Below, piece after piece: positions 7,785-16,301 of a stretch of DNA of 64,000 bases. The stretch comes from an uncultured Cohaesibacter sp. (GTDB lineage Bacteria > Pseudomonadota > Alphaproteobacteria > Rhizobiales > Cohaesibacteraceae): NCBI RefSeq assembly GCF_963666525.1, contig NZ_OY762905.1, forward strand, positions 1,364,001 to 1,428,000. Reading direction: 5' to 3'. The first letter of the stretch is position 1. Each line of letters opens with the position of its first letter. The notes under the pieces were generated by a model, which had not been told where the DNA came from, searched no databases, and worked only from the letters and a program-made list of their open reading frames with translations. Both the position numbers and the translations under genes were made by a program.

Positions 7785-9200
7785 ATGGCTGATTTTGACC
7801 TGCTGATCCGTGGCGGCACATGCGTCACGGCTGCAGACACCTTTTCCGCCGATATCGCCATCAAGGGTGGCGTGATCGTCGCAACGGGCAAGGATCTGGG
7901 CAGCGCCGAAAAGGAAATCGACGCCTCCAGCCTGCTGGTCATGCCCGGCGGCATCGACAGCCATGTCCATCTGGCCCAGCCGTCCGCACCAGGCACCCCG
8001 CAGATGGTGGACGGCTTTGAAACCGGCACCCGTTCGGCCATTGCCGGTGGCACCACCACGGTTATTCCCTTTGCCCAGCAGCCTCGCGGCGCAGGCCTCA
8101 GGGAAACCGTCGAGGACTATCATTCCCGCGCCCGTGGACAGGCCTATTGCGATTATGGCTTCCACCTGATCATCACCGACCCGACCCCGCAGGTCCTGGG
8201 TCAGGAACTGCCCGCCCTTGTGGCCGATGGCTACACCTCCTTCAAGGTTTTCATGACCTATGATGACATGGTGCTCAATGACCGCCAACTGCTCGAGGTC
8301 TTCGATTGTGCCAAAGACTGCAAGGCCCTCGTCATGGTCCACGCCGAAGGCTATGACGCCATCCGCTACATGACCGAGAAACTGGAACGCGAAGGCAAGA
8401 CCGCGCCCTACTATCACGGCGTTTCGCGCCCGCAGATCGTCGAGCGGGAAGCCGCCCACCGCGCCATCAGCCACGCCCAGCTGCTGGATGTCCCCATCAT
8501 GATCGTCCATGTCTCCGGCCGCGAGGCCATGGAGCAGATCCGCTGGGCCCAGCAGAAGGGCATCAAGATCTATGGCGAGACCTGCACCCAGTATATCGCC
8601 CTCACCGCTGACGACATGAAAGGCCTCAACATGGACGACAGCGGCAGCAAATACGTCTGTTCACCGCCGCCACGCGACCACGACAGTTGGGACGCCATTT
8701 GGGAAGGCATCCGCGGCGGCGTCTTCCAGACCTTCTCCTCCGATCACTGCCCGTTCTTCTATGAAGGTCCGCAAGGCAAGATGTCCGGCAAGGCAAGAAC
8801 CTCCTTCCGCTGGGTACCAAATGGATTGCCGGGGGTCGAGAACCGCATGCAGATCCTCTATTCTGAAGGCGTTGGCAAGGGCCGCATCACGCTCAACGAG
8901 TTCGTTGCCCTCACCTCGACCAATCATGCCAAGATGTATGGCCTCTACCCCCAGAAGGGCTCCATCGCGCCGGGCTTTGACGCCGACATCGTGCTGTGGG
9001 ATCCGAACCGGGAGGAAACCATCACGCAAGCCGGCATGCATCACGCCGCAGACTACACCCCCTATGAGGGACACAAGGTCAAGGGCTGGCCGGTGATGAC
9101 ACTGGTACGTGGCAAGATCGCTTGCGAGGAAGGCAAGATCACCGGCTCGGTCGGTGACGGACACTTCCTCAAGCGCGGCTATTCCGCCTTCGTCAGCTAG
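7785..9200 (+). CDS. dihydropyrimidinase / D-hydantoinase family amidohydrolase
   Basis: This is a cytosolic binuclear-zinc cyclic-imide hydrolase (471 residues) of the family that opens dihydropyrimidines or 5-substituted hydantoins to N-carbamoyl amino acids. Metal-site residues are all visible: H60-V-H62, the lysine expected to be carboxylated (K154 in SFKVFMTY), H186 (VHAEG), H242 (VHVSG) and D320 (SSDHCPF). GGAAAGGA precedes the ATG. It is the last gene of the transporter operon and is followed by a strong terminator. No N-carbamoylase or dihydropyrimidine dehydrogenase is nearby, so the natural substrate remains open; a transported hydantoin-like compound is the simplest inference. Phenylhydantoinase-like or allantoinase-like activity is possible. 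Confidence 0.9.
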   Translation: MADFDLLIRGGTCVTAADTFSADIAIKGGVIVATGKDLGSAEKEIDASSLLVMPGGIDSHVHLAQPSAPGTPQMVDGFETGTRSAIAGGTTTVIPFAQQPRGAGLRETVEDYHSRARGQAYCDYGFHLIITDPTPQVLGQELPALVADGYTSFKVFMTYDDMVLNDRQLLEVFDCAKDCKALVMVHAEGYDAIRYMTEKLEREGKTAPYYHGVSRPQIVEREAAHRAISHAQLLDVPIMIVHVSGREAMEQIRWAQQKGIKIYGETCTQYIALTADDMKGLNMDDSGSKYVCSPPPRDHDSWDAIWEGIRGGVFQTFSSDHCPFFYEGPQGKMSGKARTSFRWVPNGLPGVENRMQILYSEGVGKGRITLNEFVALTSTNHAKMYGLYPQKGSIAPGFDADIVLWDPNREETITQAGMHHAADYTPYEGHKVKGWPVMTLVRGKIACEEGKITGSVGDGHFLKRGYSAFVS

Positions 9201-9207
9201 ACAGTCG

Positions 9208-9240
9208 AAAAGGTGGCAGGGCATCCCTGCCACCTTTTCT
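9208..9240 (+). terminator. rho-independent terminator after the hydantoinase operon
   Basis: A 12-base-pair perfect stem (AAGGTGGCAGGG with its complement) around a CAT loop runs into TTTTC, 8 bases after the stop codon. Confidence 0.9.
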
Positions 9241-9998
9241 TTTGGCATGGCCGCCCTTCTGCGCCCAGCGCCCCGATAGCGTTAGGGATGCCTCACCGCC
9301 CTCCCCCTGCCAAGCCTTGAGAGCGGCAGCCCTCGCCATGCCTCGCTCGCGATACAGCTCTTGCCCCTGCACCAATATCCGGTGGTACAGCCAGACGGAT
9401 TTTCGCCCCCAGAAGAGCCGCGACAGCCCCTCTCGAGCCGCCATCTGCCCGCTTCCTGCCGGGATTTCAACATCCAGCAAACAGGTCTCGCAAGCTCTGA
9501 GACCACACGCCAGAGCGCAGGAATCCGCCGATCACACGCCCTCCACACCGCTGTTTGCCGGCCAGCAAACCGGCGCCATTTCCTTTAGCTGTTCAGAATT
9601 TCAAGAAGTGTATCGCCATGCGAGTAGCCTAGGGCTTTCCCCTATTGCAGTTTTAACCACGATACGATACGACTATCTCGCAAAGTGGGATAGGCCGATT
9701 GTGACAGGTCGGTCGAAGTGGAGGAACCCAAGGTGATTTCTGTCGCGCTCAAGGCCATTTTCCGTGCCGGAACATGGTGTTGATGGACGACCAGGTCACC
9801 TGTCACCGAACGTTTCCTGCGTCAGTTGGTCTGATGCATGGTGCGGATTGTTGATGAGACATTCAGTCATGTCTCTTTGGCTTTTGCTCACGTCCCCAGA
9901 CTAATGCCCGCGTCGCTTCGAGCTTCAGATGCAGATCTGAAGGGCGCGTAATCGTTAAGAATGCTCTCGAGCAGAGAGCCATAATGATGGAGTTAAAA
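9241..9998. other. long intergenic stretch upstream of the cyclase gene
   Basis: About 760 bases with no gene I can support. Short open frames exist on both strands (for example 9193-9480 minus, from TTG) but have no ribosome-binding site and no recognisable domain. Near 9662-9675 the repeated element CGATACGATACGAC resembles the reverse of the GTAYCGT box found at the IclR-cluster promoters. Confidence 0.5.
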
Positions 9999-10931
9999 AT
10001 GGGAAAAAAAGTCTTCGTAGATCTGAGCCATCCGTTTTTCGGTGATATGCCTCTGTGGCCATATTTCTCCAAACCGGAAATCGCCCCGATGCACAGCATG
10101 GCAAAGGCTGGCGTTCTGACCCAGTCGATCAAATGCACCATGCACACCGGCACCCACTGCGACGCACCGCGCCACGTCATGGAACGCATGTTTGACGGCA
10201 GCCGCGCCCTCTACACCCACGAACTGCCGGTCGACGCCTATTGCGGCGATGCAGTCTGCCTCGACATCCGCGTTGATCGCTGGAAGCTGATCATGCCAGA
10301 AGACATTGAAGCTGCTGTAGAACGCGCTGGCATGAAGCCGGAAGAACTGGAAGGCATGGTTGTCTGCCTCAACACCGGCATGCACCGCAAGTTCGACGAC
10401 TCCAAGGATTACTATCACTACTCCCTGGGCACCGGCATCGACGCTGGCAAATGGTTCGTCAAACACAAGGTCAAAGTGGTTGCTCTCGACCAACAGGCCC
10501 TCGACCATCCGCTGCACACCTCCATGGGCAACAACGGCACCTGCATGAACCTGCCTGGCTATTCCGGACGCACCATCGTTGAGGAATTCATCGACGAGTT
10601 CGGCGAAGAAGCCTATGCAGAATTTGACCGCGCCACCTACATCAAGGTGCATGGCCAGGCAAAATATGACGAGAAATTCGGCGAGCTGGAAGCAACAGGA
10701 AACTGCGGCACCTGGGAACCTTGCCACAAATATCTGCTCGGCAACGGCATCGTTGGCGTTGAAAACCTCGGCGGCGACCTCGACAAGGTCAAGAACAAGA
10801 AGTTCCGCTTCTTTGCTCTGCCGATCCGCTGGCACATGGGCGACGGCTCCATGGTTCGCTGCGTGGCCGAGATCGACGAGGACGAACTGGTTCCGGCAGA
10901 ACCACGCCTCTACAAATACGGCGCAATGTAA
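9999..10931 (+). CDS. cyclase family protein (kynurenine-formamidase-like metal hydrolase)
   Basis: This 310-residue protein belongs to the cyclase/arylformamidase superfamily, metal-dependent hydrolases that act on amide, lactam or lactone bonds (kynurenine formamidase, isatin hydrolase). The metal signature HTGTHCDAPRH is at residues 49-59, and the family segment VVALDQQALDHP follows near 160. The ATG at 9999 is chosen over 9984 because GGAG lies 6 bases upstream. At 310 residues it is longer than bacterial KynB (about 210) and closer to the larger cyclase-family proteins. It stands alone, with about 760 bases before it. The substrate is unknown; proximity to the hydantoinase operon is suggestive but not proof. 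Confidence 0.85.
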   Translation: MGKKVFVDLSHPFFGDMPLWPYFSKPEIAPMHSMAKAGVLTQSIKCTMHTGTHCDAPRHVMERMFDGSRALYTHELPVDAYCGDAVCLDIRVDRWKLIMPEDIEAAVERAGMKPEELEGMVVCLNTGMHRKFDDSKDYYHYSLGTGIDAGKWFVKHKVKVVALDQQALDHPLHTSMGNNGTCMNLPGYSGRTIVEEFIDEFGEEAYAEFDRATYIKVHGQAKYDEKFGELEATGNCGTWEPCHKYLLGNGIVGVENLGGDLDKVKNKKFRFFALPIRWHMGDGSMVRCVAEIDEDELVPAEPRLYKYGAM

Positions 10932-11153
10932 GACCCCGTTGCAATGACACCCATTCTGGCGGCCTCTGCAAGAGGACGCCAGTTTCCTGATCGGAACGGT
11001 CCGCGGCATTCGTGCCAACGCAGTTCCGGTGAAAACCGGTCAATCGCCTTCGCCTCCGGCATCAGTCCCCGGAAGCCATGACCATTTTCCGCGGTCATGG
11101 GCCATCGCCCGGTTTCAGCCACGGCCTGCAGTCCAGAACGCAGAAAGTGGCAC

Positions 11154-11171
11154 CTCACTGACCACAGTGAG
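11154..11171 (+). other. hairpin downstream of the cyclase gene
   Basis: CTCACTG-ACCA-CAGTGAG forms a perfect 7-base-pair stem followed by TACTTTT. It could be a first weak terminator for the cyclase gene or part of a small transcript ending at 11240. Confidence 0.4.
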
Positions 11172-11203
11172 TACTTTTCGGTCCAAGACAGTAATGACTT
11201 CAG

Positions 11204-11240
11204 TGCAGCAACCTGCCTCCCTGCGGTTGCTGCATTTTTT
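11204..11240 (+). terminator. rho-independent terminator, plus strand
   Basis: Stem GCAGCAACC with GGTTGCTGC around an 11-base loop, then ATTTTTT. It lies 273 bases after the cyclase stop. It probably ends the cyclase transcript with a long 3' untranslated region, or it ends an unrecognised small RNA. Confidence 0.75.
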
Positions 11241-11265
11241 ATGCTGGAGGCAGAGGCCGTCAGAC

Positions 11266-12273
11266 TCAGCCCCGGGGCCCGTCAAGACCGAGCACCCAGC
11301 TTGGCCCATCCCCCGCCACAAACGTCACCTTCGGCGTCAACCGACCGTCCGCCCCCACGGCATAGACCTCTCCGCTCTGGCCGAAATTGCCAACTGCCAC
11401 GATAAAGCCCCCACCCGGATCGAGGTGAAGCGAGCGGACATGCTCCGGTGATGCCACCCTGCTGGTGGCCGCCATCATCTCCCCGGAAGCATCAAGACGC
11501 AGGCTGACCAGTTGATCACTCGCCCGTTCGGAAGCAAACAACCACGCACCATCGTCGCTGAGAGCCAGATCGCCTGACCAGCGCCGCCCCTCACCGGCGA
11601 GCAGCGGCACCGCCCCAAGCAGACGCGGCTGGGCCGCTTCCTCTCCATCATCCGCGAGCGACAGGGTGGCAATTGTGCCGGCATTCTCGGTGATTACATA
11701 AAGCAACCGGCCATCGGACGAAAAGGCCATGTGGCGAGGTCCGCTGCCCTTGGGAAAAGCGACCTTTGCCGTTTCCTCCAGAGCGCCCGTTTCCGGATCC
11801 AGACGATAGCGCCGCAACAGATCATCGCGACAGGCCGTGCCGTAAACGGTGCCACCCCGTTCGACGACACAGTGAGCCAGTTCACCGAGCGGCATGCGTG
11901 AGACAACACGGTCCAGCACGCCTTCCTTGCCAATCCGGACCACAATCGCATTGGTGCCTCCTGCTGCCAGCAGAAAGCGACCATTGCCGGAAAGGGAGAG
12001 ATAGGGACAACTCTCCTCGATAGCCAGATGACCGACCTGCTCGACACCCGTCCGATCCCTGGTGAGCCGCAGGCTGATGAGTGCCGGAGACTCGCCGCGA
12101 AATGCCACATAGATCATGTCACCGACAACAGCCGCAGGCATCGCCATTGATGAGCCGCCCACCCCCTGCAAGGGATAACGAAAGATCTCGTCAACCGTCC
12201 AGCATTCGGTATCCTGCTGAAACAGACGCAGGTCCAGCCCGTTGGTGTTGCAGCAGATGAGTGTCTTCTTCAT
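11266..12273 (-). CDS. lactonase family beta-propeller protein (6-phosphogluconolactonase-like)
   Basis: This 335-residue protein has repeating beta-propeller blades (SGNGRFLLAAGGTNAIVV, SSDGRLLYVITENAGTI, SDDGAWLFASERASDQLV, DPGGGFIVAVGN) of the YbhE/Pgl-type lactonase family, which hydrolyses sugar lactones. No signal peptide is seen, so it is cytosolic. The start lies 12 bases after the stop of the uronate-dehydrogenase-like gene, so the two are co-transcribed. Uronate dehydrogenase releases an aldarolactone, so a lactonase acting on that product is the natural inference. The same fold also includes carboxy-cis,cis-muconate cyclases. Confidence 0.8.
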   Translation of the reverse strand: MKKTLICCNTNGLDLRLFQQDTECWTVDEIFRYPLQGVGGSSMAMPAAVVGDMIYVAFRGESPALISLRLTRDRTGVEQVGHLAIEESCPYLSLSGNGRFLLAAGGTNAIVVRIGKEGVLDRVVSRMPLGELAHCVVERGGTVYGTACRDDLLRRYRLDPETGALEETAKVAFPKGSGPRHMAFSSDGRLLYVITENAGTIATLSLADDGEEAAQPRLLGAVPLLAGEGRRWSGDLALSDDGAWLFASERASDQLVSLRLDASGEMMAATSRVASPEHVRSLHLDPGGGFIVAVGNFGQSGEVYAVGADGRLTPKVTFVAGDGPSWVLGLDGPRG

Positions 12274-12285
12274 GATCTCTCCGGT

Positions 12286-13113
12286 TCACGATCTCTCTGG
12301 CAGGATGTCTTCCAGCAAACGGGCAAGACTGCCGGTAAAGTCGCGTCCACAGGCATGCCCACCCTGCAAGACATCGACAGGATTGGCCGGATCAACCACC
12401 TCGTGGGCAATCCCATCAGCATAGGCCTCGGCGTTGTCCTCGGGACGATAGCCCAGCGCATGGGCACGGCTGTTGTCATAGCAGGCCCGACTGTTGTCTG
12501 AAATACCAAACACCGTCTCGCAATGATAGTCGGCCTCAAGCCCCAACCGCACCAGAGCCGCCATGTCGCGATGGGAAATCCACATCCGAAGGTGGCGCTC
12601 GCTGGTCGGGCGGGGCAGAAAAGAGCCGATGCGGATGACAAAGGCCTTCACACCATTCTTGTCCGCATGAAGTCGCGCCAGCCCCTCGCCGAACATCTTG
12701 GTCAGGCCATAGCGGGAATCGGGACGATAGCCATCGCCGGTCTTGACTGTCATTCCGACCGGATACATGCCCTGCGCATGGTTGGAACTGCCGTAGATGA
12801 TCCGCTTCACTCTGTTTGCCACGGCGGCCTGCCAGAGATTGATCGAACCGACAAGGTTGGGGCCGATCAATTCGTCCCAGTCCTTCTCTCGCGCTACGGC
12901 AGCCATATGAATGATGGCATCCACATCCTTGCAGAGCGCCATGGCGAAGGCCTGATCGGCCAGATCACCTGTCATCACTTCGAACGCACCCTTGGCGGGC
13001 TGCTCGATCGGACGGCGATCGCTGAGCCGCCAGATTTCCCCTTCCCGCGGCACGAGATCCGCAAGAACAGTGCCGACCATCCCGGCCGCACCCGTCAAAA
13101 GAATCCGCCTCAT
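12286..13113 (-). CDS. NAD-dependent SDR, uronate dehydrogenase-like
   Basis: This 275-residue extended SDR closely resembles Agrobacterium uronate dehydrogenase, which oxidises galacturonate or glucuronate to the aldarolactone with NAD. The Rossmann motif TGAAGMVG is at residues 7-14, the active-site stretch SSNHAQGMYP at 109-118 (Agrobacterium: SSNHTIGYYP) and Y135-xxx-K139. The late FISHRD/FSHDD and DNAEAY segments also match. The ribosome-binding site GGGAGGTGAGG is strong. A lactonase follows after 12 bases and an Ldh-family dehydrogenase precedes it. The assignment to the family is firm. The exact sugar acid is not, and a complete aldarate branch (dehydratase) is not in the window. Confidence 0.78.
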   Translation of the reverse strand: MRRILLTGAAGMVGTVLADLVPREGEIWRLSDRRPIEQPAKGAFEVMTGDLADQAFAMALCKDVDAIIHMAAVAREKDWDELIGPNLVGSINLWQAAVANRVKRIIYGSSNHAQGMYPVGMTVKTGDGYRPDSRYGLTKMFGEGLARLHADKNGVKAFVIRIGSFLPRPTSERHLRMWISHRDMAALVRLGLEADYHCETVFGISDNSRACYDNSRAHALGYRPEDNAEAYADGIAHEVVDPANPVDVLQGGHACGRDFTGSLARLLEDILPERS

Positions 13114-13180
13114 GCGTCCTCACCTCCCGCTTCGAAACACACAGGTCGTCCCGCTTCGCCCCGCCGGCAGCACGTGGCCA

Positions 13181-14266
13181 TCATCTGGCAACCGGCATGG
13201 CAAGACCGAGGGTCTCGGCCCATTCACAAAGCCCACCCAGCACAGCATCCGACAAGGGAACCCCTTGCCCCAGCCGCTCGGCCCGCAAGCGCAGCGCCCG
13301 TTCGCCCGGCACGCGCGGTGCTGGCCCCGCCACCTCGACGGGGAGACAATTGCGAATGGCGTCACCCAGATATCCGGTCTCCGCAACAAAGCTCTCCAAG
13401 CCGCCAAAGCCTGACGGATCGAGCACCTGCAAAAAGACATTGTTCACCCAACCCTGCGGCTTGACCACATGGCGCCCGTTGCCAGACAGGCCGTGGGTCA
13501 GCGCCTCCACGGTCATGCCAAGCCCTGTGCCCTTGTGGCCGGAGGCAAGCCCCCCAAGCGGCATGATCGCTCCGGGTGGTTCGGCAAAGCGCACGGCCGG
13601 ATCCCGACTTGGCCGCCCCTCGGCATCGATCAGCCAGTCGTGGGCAAACGGCTGCTTCTGCTTGTAGAGCCGGTTGACCATGCCGTTGGTTGTCACCGAC
13701 GTGCTCATGTCGAGCAGCACGGCACCTTCCGGCGTCGGATAACCGATGGCAAAGGGATTGGTGGACAGCACCGGCTGACGCCCGCCAAACGGCGCAACGC
13801 ATCGCTCAGTCGGATCGGAGACCATCAGCAATGCCACAAGCCCGCGATCCACCGCCGGTTTCAGATAGGACACCAGCCCTGCCGTGTGGTGGCTGTCGCG
13901 AATGGAAAGCGTATAGCTGCCAAATTCCTCAGCCTTGTCCATCGCCAGGTCAAGACCGCTACGCACCAGCCACGGCCCGGGCAGCTTGCCGCCATCCCAG
14001 AGGGCCGTGACGGGCCGTTCGTTGAGCACCCGCGGCTCGCCTTCTAGCGCCATGTTGCCCGCTTTCGCCGACGCCAGATAGGCCGGCAGCAGAGCAAGGC
14101 CGTGGGTATCATGCCCCAGAAGGTCTCCCTCGACGAGGATATCCGCCACCGCCGGGCTGTGGCGCGGCGAAAGTCCGACACCCTCCAGCGCCGCGCGCGC
14201 AAATGCCACGAGATCCCCCGCATCAAATCTCTCTCTACTGCCCACAATAGTCGTCTGATCCTGCAT
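13181..14266 (-). CDS. Ldh family (malate/L-lactate/ureidoglycolate-type) NAD(P)-dependent oxidoreductase
   Basis: This 361-residue protein is of the type-2 malate/lactate dehydrogenase family (YiaK, AllD, DpkA, Ldh), which interconverts 2-hydroxy and 2-keto (or imino) acids. Visible family segments are GHDTHGLALLPAYL, the catalytic-histidine region SIRDSHHTAGLVSYL, LSTNPFAIGYPTPEGAVLLDMSTS (given as LSTNPFAIGYPTP) and GHKGTGLGMTVEALTHGLSG. The ATG at 14266 has AGGGG upstream and gives the family length; the frame itself opens at 14365. It is followed 67 bases later by the uronate-dehydrogenase-like gene. A role on a keto or hydroxy sugar acid in that pathway is likely. Ureidoglycolate dehydrogenase is the main alternative. 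Confidence 0.82.
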   Translation of the reverse strand: MQDQTTIVGSRERFDAGDLVAFARAALEGVGLSPRHSPAVADILVEGDLLGHDTHGLALLPAYLASAKAGNMALEGEPRVLNERPVTALWDGGKLPGPWLVRSGLDLAMDKAEEFGSYTLSIRDSHHTAGLVSYLKPAVDRGLVALLMVSDPTERCVAPFGGRQPVLSTNPFAIGYPTPEGAVLLDMSTSVTTNGMVNRLYKQKQPFAHDWLIDAEGRPSRDPAVRFAEPPGAIMPLGGLASGHKGTGLGMTVEALTHGLSGNGRHVVKPQGWVNNVFLQVLDPSGFGGLESFVAETGYLGDAIRNCLPVEVAGPAPRVPGERALRLRAERLGQGVPLSDAVLGGLCEWAETLGLAMPVAR

Positions 14267-14782
14267 TTCGTTCCCCTTGCTCTCCTCCAAGCGAACCACC
14301 TGCCACGCTAGGCACCCGATCATAGCGACCGCAGGATACAATGACAAATTGCATCGCGCTGCCACTCAAGCGAGAAAGCCACCGCTTTTGTCCGCCGGGA
14401 TCGCCGACCGCAGAAGAAGTTTTGGACAAACACCGTCAATAAGAGGATGATCACCGGGAAATGAAGCTTTTCGCCTTTTCTTGTGGCCAACATGAGAGTT
14501 TAATGGTGTTCTAAAGTACGAGCCCGGAAGCACGCTGCAACCAGTCTCAGCGCGGAGCAACGCCCCGAACGCCACCGATGCAGATGCGCGGAACGACAGC
14601 GCCCAGCCAGCCAGATGATCGACACATGCTGCTCTGTCATTTCGTGACGAGCGTCGAGGAAGCGCGGACGAGAACCATCGACTCCCTTGCGCCCTGAGCA
14701 TTTGGCAAAACGTCGGCAAAGGCCATTGAGGATCGACAGACGCTTCTGTGAATGACACGAACGAAACCGGAAGAGATAGAAG
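14267..14782. other. divergent intergenic region
   Basis: About 515 bases between the divergent Ldh-family and HAD-family genes. I see no convincing small gene or operator here. It should hold promoters for both sides. Confidence 0.5.
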
Positions 14783-16054
14783 ATGAACAGTCAGGACAGC
14801 AACACAATGACCGAACCGGGCACCAACCCTGCACCGCTTCCTGAAAGAATCGATGCCGCAACAGCCTTGCTCGCAAGACAGCTCGCGCCAATCCTTCTCT
14901 GTGACAAGAACGAACCGTTCGAACCGGCCGTGGTCGGCATCTCCCACCTGAAACGGGGTGAGCCATCGCCCAGCTTCCATCACAAGAATCCGTTCACCCG
15001 CGCCCCCAACCGGACCAACAGCGTGCTGGAATATGCCATCTGGTGGAACGGGGATATCCAGCATCTCTATGAACTGGACCACGTCTGGATCTATCTGAAC
15101 GAGAACAACAGCCCGATCCACATTACCGCCAGCGCCCACGGCGAGATGATCGATATCAGCCAGTCCAACTGGCAGGATCGCCAGATCAGGCTGTTTTGCG
15201 AGCCCGGCAAGCACGCCCTGGCCCCAACATCGGCAGAGATCATCGAAAAGCGCGCCTGGCTGGATGAAGCCTGTTCCGGCAGCGAGCAGATCTACGGCTT
15301 CCAGATCCCTGATGCCTTCAAGGACCATCTGTCGTTCCTCTCACCCTATGACCATTTTCTGGCCTGCGATTATCTGCGCGGGATGCGCTTCCAGCCCAGC
15401 TACCGCTTCGAGAAGAGCTTCGACCTTTCCAAGGTGCCTTTTGTCAGCTGGAATGAGCTGGAAACCCTCATTCCTCGTCTTCTGCGCGACCAGACCGAGG
15501 AGCTGCGCAAGAACAAGCGCGGCATCAAGGCGGTCTTTCTGGATACCGGCGACACTCTCATCGACGAAGGCACTCGCATATACAGCGAAGACAGGGAAAA
15601 TCTCATCCTGTCGGCCAAGCCCATAGAAACCAGCCGGCAACTGCTCGACGGCCTCAAGGAGCGCGGCTACCTGCTCGCACTGATTGGCGACGGTTTGGAG
15701 CAGAGCTTTCACAACGTGCTGAAGAAGAACGGCTTCTGGGACTATTTCGACGTTGTCTCCATTTCGGAGAACTGTGGCATCACCAAACCGAGTCCTCGCA
15801 TCTTCATCGAGGCCATGATGCAACTGGGGTTGCGCAAGGACGATACCGAAAGAATGATCATGCTGGGCGACAATCTCTCCCGCGACATTCGCGGTGCCAA
15901 TGCCCTTGGCATGACCACGGTCTGGATCGACTGGGCACCACGACACGACAAGGAACCGAAGGACGATCTGGAAAGACCGGACTACCGGATCACCCGCCCC
16001 ATCGAGCTTCTGGACATCATAGACAAGCTTGAGTCTGAAGAAACTCTGGACTGA
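14783..16054 (+). CDS. HAD-IA family hydrolase with a large unassigned N-terminal domain
   Basis: The protein has 423 residues. The C-terminal part (about 248-415) is a HAD phosphatase: motif I FLDTGDTLID (nucleophile D254, with G256 in place of the usual second aspartate), motif III lysine in ITKPSPRIF and motif IV GDNLSRDIRGAN. The N-terminal part (about 25-215) is not a HAD cap. It contains LEYAIWWNGDIQHLYELDHV, an SAHGE segment and EPGKHALAP, a pattern that loosely recalls Vps62/DUF946-type beta-sandwich proteins. There is no signal peptide. The gene stands alone between the uronate-dehydrogenase group and the IclR regulator. The substrate is unknown. The missing second aspartate is seen in some HAD families and may alter catalysis. 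Confidence 0.75.
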   Translation: MNSQDSNTMTEPGTNPAPLPERIDAATALLARQLAPILLCDKNEPFEPAVVGISHLKRGEPSPSFHHKNPFTRAPNRTNSVLEYAIWWNGDIQHLYELDHVWIYLNENNSPIHITASAHGEMIDISQSNWQDRQIRLFCEPGKHALAPTSAEIIEKRAWLDEACSGSEQIYGFQIPDAFKDHLSFLSPYDHFLACDYLRGMRFQPSYRFEKSFDLSKVPFVSWNELETLIPRLLRDQTEELRKNKRGIKAVFLDTGDTLIDEGTRIYSEDRENLILSAKPIETSRQLLDGLKERGYLLALIGDGLEQSFHNVLKKNGFWDYFDVVSISENCGITKPSPRIFIEAMMQLGLRKDDTERMIMLGDNLSRDIRGANALGMTTVWIDWAPRHDKEPKDDLERPDYRITRPIELLDIIDKLESEETLD

Positions 16055-16055
16055 C

Positions 16056-16081
16056 GTTGCATTCATCCACTAGAATGCAAC
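16056..16081 (+). other. strong hairpin after the HAD gene (1 of 2)
   Basis: A perfect 9-base-pair stem, GTTGCATTC with GAATGCAAC, and an 8-base loop begin 1 base after the stop codon. There is no T run after it, so it is not a classical terminator; it may stabilise the mRNA 3' end. Confidence 0.55.
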
Positions 16082-16101
16082 CTGTATACGAACAAAGAGT
16101 C

Positions 16102-16124
16102 GCCTCCTGATCCCCTCAGGAGGC
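16102..16124 (+). other. strong hairpin after the HAD gene (2 of 2)
   Basis: A perfect 9-base-pair stem, GCCTCCTGA with TCAGGAGGC, around TCCCC, 20 bases after the first hairpin. No T run follows. Confidence 0.55.
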
Positions 16125-16223
16125 AGTAAAACGGTCCGTTTCACCAGCACGACTATCCGTAAATACTCGTATTATTCAAGATATTCTGCCCAAAACCCCT
16201 TCAAAACCATAGAATGATACACC

Positions 16224-16240
16224 TTGTATCGTATTATGGG
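16224..16240 (+). promoter_or_regulatory. IclR-cluster promoter box, copy at the iclR gene
   Basis: TTGTATCGTATTATGGG lies 61 bases upstream of the IclR start and matches boxes at the thiolase, cupin and CoA-transferase promoters (consensus in gene sense roughly TGTAYCGTWATNTGG). It overlaps a GATAC-N5-GTATC inverted repeat at 16216-16230. The likely role is autoregulation by the IclR protein. Confidence 0.5.
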
Positions 16241-16301
16241 TTGATATTTTTCGCATCTTATTATTCACTTATAAAAACGAAACAAGCCTAACGGAAACGT
16301 C

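Noticed and set aside
9193-9736. Short open frames on both strands after the hydantoinase terminator
   Set aside because: Starts are TTG or poorly placed, no ribosome-binding site, no recognisable domain, and frames overlap the terminator or one another.
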